The translations under genes were made by a program, and so were the position numbers. A DNA stretch of 37,416 bases from Flavobacteriales bacterium (GTDB lineage: Bacteria; Bacteroidota; Bacteroidia; Flavobacteriales; Flavobacteriaceae): positions 1 to 37,416 of the forward strand of contig JAAESS010000248.1 of the NCBI GenBank assembly GCA_024229195.1. Reading direction: 5' to 3'. Positions 16,632 to 24,173 of the stretch are shown piece by piece; position 1 is the first letter of the stretch; every line of letters starts with the position of its first letter. The notes under the pieces were generated by a model. The model did no database searches. It had not been told where the DNA came from and saw nothing but the letters and a program-made list of their open reading frames with translations.

Positions 16632-16663
16632 CAAAAATAAATATTCTTTCCTAATCTGACAAA
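16632..16663 (-). promoter_or_regulatory. Promoter of the L28-L33-DUF4295 operon
   Basis: On the minus strand TTTG (16663-16660), a 20-bp spacer and TATTTTTG (16639-16632) match the Bacteroidota -33/-7 consensus exactly. The -33 element overlaps the last codons of cinA. Transcription should start about 30 bp upstream of the rpmB ATG. Confidence 0.78.
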
Positions 16664-17916
16664 CTATTTACACTGTTTTTTAAAATTTCTTTTCTCAGGA
16701 GTTCTAAGGCTTTGACAGAAGCTCTTTCAATTACTTTTGTTCTGGGTGTACCAAAGAAAAACTCTTTTACATAAACTCCTGATTGGCTTGCAATACAAAT
16801 AAATACCACACCTACTGTTTTATCCGTTTTATCCGCTGTAGGACCCGCGTTTCCGGTAGTTGAAATCGCATAATCAGTACCAAATAATTTCCGACATTGC
16901 AAGGCCATTTCAACCGCCACTTCCTCACTCACAACAGAATGTTTATTGATCAATTTTTGCTCCACACCAAGCAGCTTTGTTTTGACCGCTGCACTGTAAG
17001 CAACCAATGACCCCTTTAAAAAATTTGATGCTCCGGGAATACCTGTGATCATTTTTGAGATCTGACCTCCGGTGCAACTTTCAGCCAAACTCAGCGATTG
17101 TCCACTATTTGATAACAATTCATTGATGGTCCTTTCTATGGATGTATTTTCTTCATCTCCAACAAAAATATCTTTAACAAGAAGTCTTAACTCTGCAATC
17201 TTCTCCTCCATATTTGATTTCAATGGAGCTTCTTCCTGTCCTTTGGCAGTTAATCTCAAACGAACCCTTCCATATGAAGGTAAATAGGCTAGTTTGATCG
17301 AACCAGGCAGGTTATCTTCAAAATCAGCCAATCGCTCTGCAACCCTGCTTTCTCCCAGCCCGTAAGTATGGAGTGTTTTATGGATTATATAAGGAAGATG
17401 AAATTTTTTTCTCAGTTTTGGTAAGACTGAAGTGGAAATCAATCCTTTCATTTCATTAGGTACTCCTGGCAATGAAACATAAATCTTCTTGTCTCTCTCG
17501 AACCACATTCCTGATGCAGTTCCTAAATGATTCTTTAAGATCACAGCCTTGCATGGTAGCATAGCCTGCTGAAGATCCATCTCTGTAAAATTGTATTTGA
17601 TCCGTCCAAACAAATGTTTGATATGGTTTTCTATTTCCTCATTACGTTGTAATTCATCATCAAAATAGTCAACAAGGGTTATTTTAGTTATATCATCTTT
17701 TGTTGGTCCAAGACCTCCGGTCATTATTACGATATCTGCATTTGTCTCAGCCTCTTCAATGGCCTTTACAATATGTTCCTTATCATCTTGAATAGAGGTG
17801 ATCTGATAGACAGAAACACCGATCTCATTGAGTCGCTGACCCAACCATTGTGAATTCGTATCAACGATCTGCCCAATGAGAATCTCATCTCCAATAGTAA
17901 TGATTTCAGCCTTCAT
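16651..17916 (-). CDS. cinA: CinA-family protein (competence/damage-inducible type)
   Basis: A two-domain protein of 421 aa. Residues 1 to about 170 form the molybdopterin-binding-like (COG1058) domain with TIGDEILIGQIVDTNSQWL and MTGGLGPTKDD; residues about 260-415 form the PncC-like nicotinamide-nucleotide amidohydrolase domain with LSLAESCTGG and STTGNAGP. Members recycle NMN by deamidation and hydrolyse ADP-ribose in other bacteria. It is divergent from the M28 peptidase gene and 56 bp upstream of rpmB. A role in competence is not implied by the sequence. Confidence 0.93.
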   Translation of the reverse strand: MKAEIITIGDEILIGQIVDTNSQWLGQRLNEIGVSVYQITSIQDDKEHIVKAIEEAETNADIVIMTGGLGPTKDDITKITLVDYFDDELQRNEEIENHIKHLFGRIKYNFTEMDLQQAMLPCKAVILKNHLGTASGMWFERDKKIYVSLPGVPNEMKGLISTSVLPKLRKKFHLPYIIHKTLHTYGLGESRVAERLADFEDNLPGSIKLAYLPSYGRVRLRLTAKGQEEAPLKSNMEEKIAELRLLVKDIFVGDEENTSIERTINELLSNSGQSLSLAESCTGGQISKMITGIPGASNFLKGSLVAYSAAVKTKLLGVEQKLINKHSVVSEEVAVEMALQCRKLFGTDYAISTTGNAGPTADKTDKTVGVVFICIASQSGVYVKEFFFGTPRTKVIERASVKALELLRKEILKNSVNSLSD

Positions 17917-17940
17917 CTGTGATTTTTATTTTTTGGTGAA

Positions 17941-17948
17941 CAAAGATA
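17941..17948 (-). promoter_or_regulatory. -7 element for cinA
   Basis: On the minus strand TATCTTTG is an exact TAnnTTTG match 24 bp upstream of the cinA ATG. The nearest TTTG upstream is only 12 bp away, too close for a standard -33 element. Confidence 0.45.
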
Positions 17949-18048
17949 ATCATTGATAACCAAAATCTATTTTTAATTTAAAATACCCATTCAATACATT
18001 TTCTTTTTAATTTATATATTTAACATCCTAATTTTAAAAAACACCCTA

Positions 18049-19539
18049 ATGAAAAATTCTGTATTATTTGTGATGTTCCTTTGCTTAGGCATGACCTTAA
18101 ATGCCCAAACCAACAAAGAGCTGGTCACCTCAACTGTATTCAAAAGTGACATCGAGGGGCATATCTATTTTCTGGCTTCTGATGAACTCAAAGGGAGACA
18201 AACAGGATCAGACGAACTGGACATAGCAGCAGCTTATATAGCAACTACACTAAAAAAATACGGAGTTAAACCTGCCGGTGACAATGATTCCTACTACCAA
18301 AATGTTCCTCTTGAAAAAGTTAATCCTCCTTCAAATATCAAATTACAGCTAAACGATATCTCGGGAGAAGAATTCTTGGGTGTATCAGTAAAAAATATTG
18401 ATTTTAACGGCGAGGCTATTTTTCTTAATTATGGATCAAAAGAAGATTTTGAAAAAGCTGATGTTTCAGGTAAACTTGTCATCGTTAAAGCGGGAAATGT
18501 GGAAACAACGAATCTTAGATCTAAATTTAGCGCTTCAGGAGAGAAAATAGAATTGGCGCAAAGTCTTGGGGCAGCTGGCCTAATAGAATTAGCTGAAATA
18601 GATAAAAATATGTTTAGTCGATATGCTCATTATTTCAATGAGGCAAAAACCGGACTAAAAAGTAAAGAAGAAGCTGAAAAATTTATCCATATTTGGATGA
18701 TGGATGAAGGCATGTCAAATGCCACAACTCTGGCAGGCTCAAAGTCCATCAAGGCAGAGCTCAAGATAGACGGAATTGTTGTTGAGGACTTTTCTTCCAG
18801 AAATGTAGTTGCTTATCTTGAAGGATCAGATCCTGAATTAAAAGATGAATTTATTATCTATTCAGCTCACTATGATCATGTGGGAATTGGTGTGCCTAAC
18901 GCTGAAAATGATTCCATTTATAACGGAGCGAGAGATAATGCAGTGGGAACAGTAACCGTGCTGAGTGTAGCTGAAAATTTGGCCAAATATCCGGTAAAAA
19001 GATCTTCATTATTTATTTTGTTTACAGGAGAAGAAAAAGGTCTGTTGGGTAGCAATTATTATACTGAAAACCCGGTCATGCCTTTAAATAAAATGGTCTA
19101 CTGTTTCAACAGTGATAATGGGGGCTATAATGACACCTCAAAAGTGACTATTTTTGGTTTGAACAGAACCACTGTTGGTCATCATATTATTGACGGAGCC
19201 AAGGAATTTGGCTTGACAGCCATTGATGATCCTGCCCCCGAACAGAATCTATTCGACAGATCAGACAACGTGAATTTTGCCAAGAAAGGAGTTCCTGCAC
19301 CGACCTACAGCATGGGATTCACCGCTTTTGATGAAGAAATCACCAAAACTTATCATCAAGTGACAGACAATCCTGAAACTGTGGATTACGACTACTTAGA
19401 AAAGTTTTTTAGATCCTATGTATTGACCTCAAGACTTATCGCTAATGATCCTCAGACTCCTTTTTGGACAGAGGGCGATAAATATCATAAGGCTGGTGTA
19501 GAATTGTATAAAGAAGAAGAATCTTCAGTTTTAGATTAA
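18049..19539 (+). CDS. Secreted M28-family metallopeptidase with PA domain
   Basis: An exported zinc aminopeptidase-type enzyme, 496 aa. The signal peptide ends near residue 20 (GMTLNAQ). A PA-like insert occupies about residues 100-240. The M28 domain shows all five di-zinc ligands: SAHYDH (about 273), NGARDNAVG (about 297), the catalytic GEEKG (about 327), NSDNGG (about 355) and TYHQVTD (about 435). It probably degrades peptides in the periplasm or on the surface. It lacks a T9SS sorting domain. Two more exported-protein genes follow on the same strand, but the 101-bp gap leaves an operon uncertain. Confidence 0.93.
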   Translation: MKNSVLFVMFLCLGMTLNAQTNKELVTSTVFKSDIEGHIYFLASDELKGRQTGSDELDIAAAYIATTLKKYGVKPAGDNDSYYQNVPLEKVNPPSNIKLQLNDISGEEFLGVSVKNIDFNGEAIFLNYGSKEDFEKADVSGKLVIVKAGNVETTNLRSKFSASGEKIELAQSLGAAGLIELAEIDKNMFSRYAHYFNEAKTGLKSKEEAEKFIHIWMMDEGMSNATTLAGSKSIKAELKIDGIVVEDFSSRNVVAYLEGSDPELKDEFIIYSAHYDHVGIGVPNAENDSIYNGARDNAVGTVTVLSVAENLAKYPVKRSSLFILFTGEEKGLLGSNYYTENPVMPLNKMVYCFNSDNGGYNDTSKVTIFGLNRTTVGHHIIDGAKEFGLTAIDDPAPEQNLFDRSDNVNFAKKGVPAPTYSMGFTAFDEEITKTYHQVTDNPETVDYDYLEKFFRSYVLTSRLIANDPQTPFWTEGDKYHKAGVELYKEEESSVLD

Positions 19540-19640
19540 TTGGTATATTTATTTCATTCAGTAAAATAGCCATTTAATTTTTCCCGACTTCTCATGTATT
19601 ATCGAAACAGAGCAAGTTTCTCTAACCAAAATCGATCTCA

Positions 19641-20144
19641 ATGAAAAATTTTTTTTTATCCCTTTTAATTCTGGGTTTTAGTCTCCCTGCCATTGGTCAG
19701 GAGTTACTGGTAAAAAGATTCGATACCAACTACAACGAAATAAGTATTGATACTTTTATGTTGGGTGATTTAATTATTATCGGACATGCTAAAAAAGGAA
19801 AAAATCCACATTATTTTCAAGGAAAAATTACTGGAATTTTTAAAGATAGAGGCGTTGTAAGGGTTTTTGACTATGCCAGAAGTACCCGATTTATGCCTAT
19901 TGCCGGAAAAAAAATTCCCATAGATAATATCATTGCTGTAGGTCGACCCGATGAGAAAAAAATGAAAGGTCGGCAAACTAGAGCTATAGCCGCTACTGCT
20001 GGACAATTTCTTGGCTCAGCCGTTGGAGGAGATGCAGGGGATGTGATTTTTTGGGGCTCAACAGCCGGAAATGTAGTTTCTGATTTTATCTCTAGAGAAA
20101 AACTCAAAACCGAAAGAATTAAGTGTGAAATTTTTGAATTTTGA
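19641..20144 (+). CDS. Exported protein with glycine-rich hydrophobic segment
   Basis: I do not recognise this 167-aa protein. It has a clear signal peptide (MKNFFLSLLILGFSLPAIGQ). Residues about 40-105 are beta-rich and contain FQGKITGIFKDRGVVRVFDY. A small-residue segment at about 118-146 (AATAGQFLGSAVGGDAGD) has glycine spacing that could pack against membrane or itself, like a glycine zipper. The C-terminus ends in an aromatic (FEF), which fits outer-membrane or periplasmic location. It is 5 bp upstream of the cysteine-repeat lipoprotein gene, so the two are probably co-translated and may work together. Confidence 0.75.
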   Translation: MKNFFLSLLILGFSLPAIGQELLVKRFDTNYNEISIDTFMLGDLIIIGHAKKGKNPHYFQGKITGIFKDRGVVRVFDYARSTRFMPIAGKKIPIDNIIAVGRPDEKKMKGRQTRAIAATAGQFLGSAVGGDAGDVIFWGSTAGNVVSDFISREKLKTERIKCEIFEF

Positions 20145-20149
20145 AAAAT

Positions 20150-20689
20150 ATGAAAAGTTATACGATACATATAACAATGCTTATTGCTGTACTGTTCATC
20201 TCATGCAACAAGGAAAAAAAGGAAGAAAATCCTGAAAAAAAAGAAGTTACTGAGAACAACCATCAATGGAGTGAAAAAGAAATGCTTGAGTTCGAAAGGA
20301 ACTGCGTGGGGTCACTTGAGCGTGAGGGTGTTGAAAATGCTAAACAGTATTGTGATTGCCTCCTGGAGTCAAGTATTGAAGCCTATCCTGATCCTTCTGT
20401 GGCCATTGAGCTTGAACAAAACGATATTGTTGCGCTTTTTGAAAAATCCAATTGTCTAGATGATCTCTTAATGATCAAAATTGAAGATCCCTGGACAGAA
20501 GAAATTGATCAATTATTCCTTGAACACTGTAAAATAGCTCAAATTGAACAAGGGGTTACTGATTCTGATGCAAGCGACTATTGTGACTGTGCCTTAGGAG
20601 AAATCAAAAACATTATCCCGAATCCGCACCACGTTATGGCGCTTACTCAAGAGGAACTAAACCATGTTTTAGAAAAATGTAATGATTAA
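20150..20689 (+). CDS. Lipoprotein with two tandem CDC cysteine repeats
   Basis: A 179-aa lipoprotein (lipobox LFISC near residue 19, then a highly charged linker). I chose the ATG at 20150; the track start at 20141 is a TTG overlapping the previous gene. The mature part is an internal duplication. Unit 1 has C-x15-CDC-x31-C and unit 2 has C-x17-CDC-x29-C, each with E-x-GV before and P-[DN]-P after the CDC. Four cysteines per unit suggest two disulfides or a metal or haem-free structural site. Single-unit proteins with a YCxC pattern are common as unknown exported proteins in Bacteroidota. No function can be assigned. Confidence 0.8.
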   Translation: MKSYTIHITMLIAVLFISCNKEKKEENPEKKEVTENNHQWSEKEMLEFERNCVGSLEREGVENAKQYCDCLLESSIEAYPDPSVAIELEQNDIVALFEKSNCLDDLLMIKIEDPWTEEIDQLFLEHCKIAQIEQGVTDSDASDYCDCALGEIKNIIPNPHHVMALTQEELNHVLEKCND

Positions 20690-20732
20690 GTTTTTTAGTT
20701 GAAAACAATTTGTTCTCTTAATTTTAAATCTT

Positions 20733-20769
20733 AAAAAAAATGGTGAATATTAACATATTCACTTTTTTT
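20733..20769. terminator. Bidirectional terminator
   Basis: GTGAATA / TATTCAC with loop TTAACA is flanked by A8 on the left and T7 on the right. It lies between the convergent lipoprotein and CYTH genes and can serve both. Confidence 0.8.
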
Positions 20770-20771
20770 AA

Positions 20772-21245
20772 TCACCAGTTTCGAAAAGGGTTTTTCACCA
20801 AACTGGAATTGTAATATTTTTTTTGACCGGTTACCTCCTCTCCCAACCAATGAGGCTTTTCGAATAAATCGTACTCATTATCTAATTCTACTTCGGCGAT
20901 CACCAAGCCATCGTTATCAAGGGAAAATTCATCAATCTCGAATATATGTCTACCTAATTCAACAAAATAACGTTCCTTATCAATAATACCGGGCTCACAA
21001 ATCTCCAATAAACTTTCAGCTTCTTGCCTTGTAATTTCTCTTTCCCATTCAAATCTTGTAGTACCTGATTGATTACCAATCCCCTTCACTGTAATAAAAC
21101 CGACGTCAGCCATAAGTCTTATCCTTACAGTTCTTTCCGGCACAGAGGAAAGAAATCCTTGTATTATGCGCTCTTTTTTAAATGCTTCTTTTTTGAATTC
21201 AAGATTCAAGATTAAAAATTTTCTCTCTATTTCTGTATTCTTCAA
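20772..21245 (-). CDS. CYTH-domain triphosphate tunnel metalloenzyme
   Basis: A 157-aa single-domain CYTH protein. The N-terminal ExExK is EIERK, and the alternating charged strands continue in RTVRIRLM, FITVKG, TRFEWEREIT, ERYFVEL, IFEIDEF and LVIAEVELDNE. The size resembles bacterial tripolyphosphatases of the NeuTTM type more than adenylate cyclases, so hydrolysis of tripolyphosphate or another triphosphate is the better guess. The start must be TTG at 21245: an in-frame TAG lies two codons upstream and the next Met is after the signature. It begins 3 bp after the FAH-family gene stop, which implies translational coupling. Confidence 0.86.
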   Translation of the reverse strand: MKNTEIERKFLILNLEFKKEAFKKERIIQGFLSSVPERTVRIRLMADVGFITVKGIGNQSGTTRFEWEREITRQEAESLLEICEPGIIDKERYFVELGRHIFEIDEFSLDNDGLVIAEVELDNEYDLFEKPHWLGEEVTGQKKYYNSSLVKNPFRNW

Positions 21246-21248
21246 ATG

Positions 21249-21857
21249 CTATTTTATTTTAATTTGAAACATTACTTTTCCTTCCATTAGTCCCTTTAAC
21301 TGATCATTAGCCTTTACCCTTCCAACTCCAGCAGGAGTTCCTGTAAATAACACATCACCTATTTTAAGTGTAAAAAATTGCGAGACATAGGCAATCAATT
21401 CATCAATTTTCCAAAGCATATGTGAAGATTCTCCATCTTGAACCAGCTCATCATTCTTAAACAATTGAAATTTAATATTATCCAGATCAAAGGTGTCTTT
21501 TGGATAAAATTTACCGATAAGAGCACTACCATCGAAAGCTTTTGCTTTTTCCCATGGAAGCCCTTTTTCTTTCAACCGGCTTTGAAGGTCTCTTGCGGTA
21601 AAGTCAATCCCTAAGCCAATTTCATTATAGTATTTATGAGCAAATTTTCGATCTATATGCTTGCCTATCCTATTGATCTTAACAAGAATTTCAACTTCAT
21701 AATGAATATCCTGAGAAAAAGGTGGAATGATAAAAGGATTGTTTTTTAACAATATGGCTGAATCCGGTTTAATAAATACAACAGGCTCATCAGGTCTTTC
21801 ATTCTCGAGTTCCTCGATATGCTTGGCATAATTCCTACCAATACAGATTATTTTCAT
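21249..21857 (-). CDS. Fumarylacetoacetate hydrolase-family protein
   Basis: FAH-fold hydrolase or decarboxylase, 202 aa, the short form. ICIGRNYAKHIEEL starts the domain; the metal ligands are EVE in IHYEVEILVKIN and a later Asp in GLGIDFTARDLQ, with the conserved GDVLFTGTPAGVG near residue 175. Short FAH proteins cleave or decarboxylate oxo-acids such as acylpyruvates or oxaloacetate; the substrate here is unknown. It lies between menB (89-bp gap) and the CYTH gene (3-bp gap). Confidence 0.9.
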   Translation of the reverse strand: MKIICIGRNYAKHIEELENERPDEPVVFIKPDSAILLKNNPFIIPPFSQDIHYEVEILVKINRIGKHIDRKFAHKYYNEIGLGIDFTARDLQSRLKEKGLPWEKAKAFDGSALIGKFYPKDTFDLDNIKFQLFKNDELVQDGESSHMLWKIDELIAYVSQFFTLKIGDVLFTGTPAGVGRVKANDQLKGLMEGKVMFQIKIK

Positions 21858-21946
21858 GATTCAGATTTACTTATTATTGAAACGATTAAAAGTGTGCAAT
21901 ACAACTTCATCCTTCTTAACTCTCAACGCTGACCTGTTCCTTCTCT

Positions 21947-22786
21947 CTAAGGAATCCATTTCTTTTTAAAATTAGGCTTTCTTTTCTCTAAAAAGGCATC
22001 TCTACCCTCTTTGGCTTCGTCTGTCATATAAGCCAATCGAGTTGCTTCACCGGCAAAGACCTGCTGTCCTACCATGCCATCATCTGTCAAGTTCATGGCA
22101 AATTTCAACATTTTAATGGAAGTTGGTGACTTGGCCAGAATTTCCTGACCCCATTCAAAGGCTGTTGATTCAAGTTCATCATGAGGAATTACCGCATTGA
22201 CCATTCCCATTTCATAGGCTTCCTGAGCCGAATAATTTCTTCCTAAAAAGAATATTTCTCTCGCTTTTTTCTGCCCAACCATTTTAGCCAGATAAGCAGA
22301 TCCATATCCACCATCAAAACTGGTGACATCAGCATCTGTTTGCTTGAATATGGCATGTTCTTTACTCGCCAAAGTAAGATCGCACACAACATGTAGACTA
22401 TGTCCGCCTCCAACTGCCCAACCGGGAACTACTGCTATTACTGCTTTCGGCATAAAGCGAATCAATCTTTGCACTTCTAAAATATTGAGACGATGGTAAC
22501 CATCTGTACCCACATAACCCTGGTGACCTCTTGCTTTTTGATCTCCTCCACTGCAAAATGAATATACACCGTCTTTGCTTGAAGGACCTTCTGCAGAAAG
22601 TAATACCACACCTATGTTAACATCCTCCTGCGCGTCATAAAAAGCTTCATACAATTCTTTGGTAGTTTGCGGTCTGAATGCATTTCTGACATCAGGTCTG
22701 TTAAAAGCAATTCTGGCTATGCCATCGCACTTCTTGTAGGTGATATCTTCAAATTCTTTTACTATTGTCCAATTAGTTGGATTCAT
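21947..22786 (-). CDS. menB: 1,4-dihydroxy-2-naphthoyl-CoA synthase MenB
   Basis: Crotonase-fold enzyme that closes the second ring in menaquinone synthesis, converting o-succinylbenzoyl-CoA to DHNA-CoA. The 279-aa protein has CSGGDQKARGHQGYVGTDGYHRLN, the oxyanion region PGWAVGGGHSLHVVCDLT and SFDGGYGSAYLA. At the position where E. coli has QTG it has QTDAD (about residue 152), the acidic residue of bicarbonate-independent type II MenB such as the mycobacterial enzyme. It is separated from menD by the convergent degenerate-esterase gene. Confidence 0.96.
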   Translation of the reverse strand: MNPTNWTIVKEFEDITYKKCDGIARIAFNRPDVRNAFRPQTTKELYEAFYDAQEDVNIGVVLLSAEGPSSKDGVYSFCSGGDQKARGHQGYVGTDGYHRLNILEVQRLIRFMPKAVIAVVPGWAVGGGHSLHVVCDLTLASKEHAIFKQTDADVTSFDGGYGSAYLAKMVGQKKAREIFFLGRNYSAQEAYEMGMVNAVIPHDELESTAFEWGQEILAKSPTSIKMLKFAMNLTDDGMVGQQVFAGEATRLAYMTDEAKEGRDAFLEKRKPNFKKKWIP

Positions 22787-22936
22787 TTGATAAGTTTTAC
22801 AGATTGTACAAAATAATTATGCCTATTCAACGTTGGATAATTAATTAATCGAAGCGAAATTAACAAAAGTTTAGAGATTAAACTTCTTGTTAATCGTTTT
22901 TGTCATGCAAACAAAAAACAATTTAAACTTCATCTC

Positions 22937-24157
22937 ATGAGAAAATTAGTGCTATTATTTTTCTTTGTTTCTTTTATCGGGCAGGCTCAGGATAATATTA
23001 TTTATAAAAAATTCAACTCCTTCAACCTGAATGAGGAAAGAATTTTAAAAATTTACGTTCCTGAATCTTTTCAGGAAGATGATCAAAATACCTATCCGGT
23101 AACGGTTATTTTTGATGGAGAATTTCTCTTCGATGTCTATGTTGCAAACACAAAATTATTTGCATCTAGAGACAAAGCTCCTGAACAAATCGTTGTTGGC
23201 ATTTTTCAGAACCAGAATGAAGAGCGTTATTCAGATTGTGATTACAGCGAAGATACGGGTCTTCCTAATCAGGAAAGTTCAAAGTTTTATGGTTTTGTGA
23301 GAGATGAACTTTTACCTTATATAGATGACAACTATCCTACTTCCCTGTTTAAAACAATCATGGGAAATACATTGACTGCCAACTTTACAAACTACTTTTT
23401 CTTGGAAAGTACGCCTGTTTTTAATGCATATATCAATATCAATCCCAGTTATGCTACTGATATGCATGAAAAACTAGAATCTCAAAGCCAGAATTTGATC
23501 ACACCCTATTACTATTATCTCAGTGGTGGTGATTTTAATACTGAAAAGAGAACTGATGGCATCAACAACACCAATAATTTACTAAAACTTTCAGAAAATC
23601 CAAATTTCAAATATCACTATGATGATTTTTCAAATTCTAGTAAAACTGCCTCGATCGGACAAGCTATTGCCAGTGGTATAGGTTTTACTTTTCGACAGTT
23701 TGCAGCTATTTCACAGGAGGAATTCGAAGAAGAGATTGCAGGTATGGAACCTGGCGATGCGATTGAATATCTGGAAAGAAAATATGTAGAAATTGAATAT
23801 TTATATGGGTCTAATGTAAAGATCAGAGAGAGTGATATTTACAAAATAGAGCCGATTATTATTGATAAATTAAATGGTGATTATCTCGAGGAATTTGGAA
23901 AAATGATCATGAGATTGTATCCGGAAACACCTCTGGGAGATTATTATATTGGTCTTTATTACGAAACAGGTTTTGAATATAAGAAGGCACTTAAGCATTA
24001 CAAGAATGGTTATGCTAAAATTGGTTCTGATAATGCGAACTCAGATGGATACTACGCGAATATTGAAAGAGTACTTGAAAAGCAAAGAGCTGAGCGACTT
24101 GGCTATTATGAAGAAGAAGTTCCGGAGGAAGAATTAGACAATGAAAATGAAGGGTAA
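22937..24157 (+). CDS. Exported esterase-fold protein lacking catalytic Ser and His
   Basis: A 406-aa protein with a signal peptide ending near residue 19 (FIGQAQ). Residues about 20-260 align by pattern with the PF00756 (Fes/esterase D) alpha/beta hydrolases: ILKIYVPESF, YPVTVIFDGEFLFD, QIVVGIFQNQNEERYSDC, FVRDELLPYIDDNYPT. The nucleophile elbow usually reads GHSxGG but here reads GNTLTAN, and the region of the catalytic His reads NSSKTASI, so both residues look lost. The C-terminal part (about 325-385) looks like one or two TPR-type helical hairpins (YYETGFEYKKALKHYKNGY), followed by an acidic tail. It is likely a non-catalytic binding protein; the enzyme role is doubtful. Confidence 0.82.
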   Translation: MRKLVLLFFFVSFIGQAQDNIIYKKFNSFNLNEERILKIYVPESFQEDDQNTYPVTVIFDGEFLFDVYVANTKLFASRDKAPEQIVVGIFQNQNEERYSDCDYSEDTGLPNQESSKFYGFVRDELLPYIDDNYPTSLFKTIMGNTLTANFTNYFFLESTPVFNAYININPSYATDMHEKLESQSQNLITPYYYYLSGGDFNTEKRTDGINNTNNLLKLSENPNFKYHYDDFSNSSKTASIGQAIASGIGFTFRQFAAISQEEFEEEIAGMEPGDAIEYLERKYVEIEYLYGSNVKIRESDIYKIEPIIIDKLNGDYLEEFGKMIMRLYPETPLGDYYIGLYYETGFEYKKALKHYKNGYAKIGSDNANSDGYYANIERVLEKQRAERLGYYEEEVPEEELDNENEG

Positions 24158-24173
24158 GATACTGAAAATCAGT

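Noticed and set aside
20141-20149. TTG start at 20141 for the lipoprotein
   Set aside because: An ATG three codons later avoids overlap with the previous gene and gives a better-proportioned lipoprotein signal.
20184-20459. 91-aa plus-strand ORF
   Set aside because: It is a shadow frame inside the cysteine-repeat lipoprotein gene, with a Lys/Leu-rich product typical of out-of-frame reading.
20772-21245. Class IV adenylate cyclase
   Set aside because: CYTH domains include cyclases, but the short size and motif pattern fit tripolyphosphatases better and no cAMP genes are nearby.
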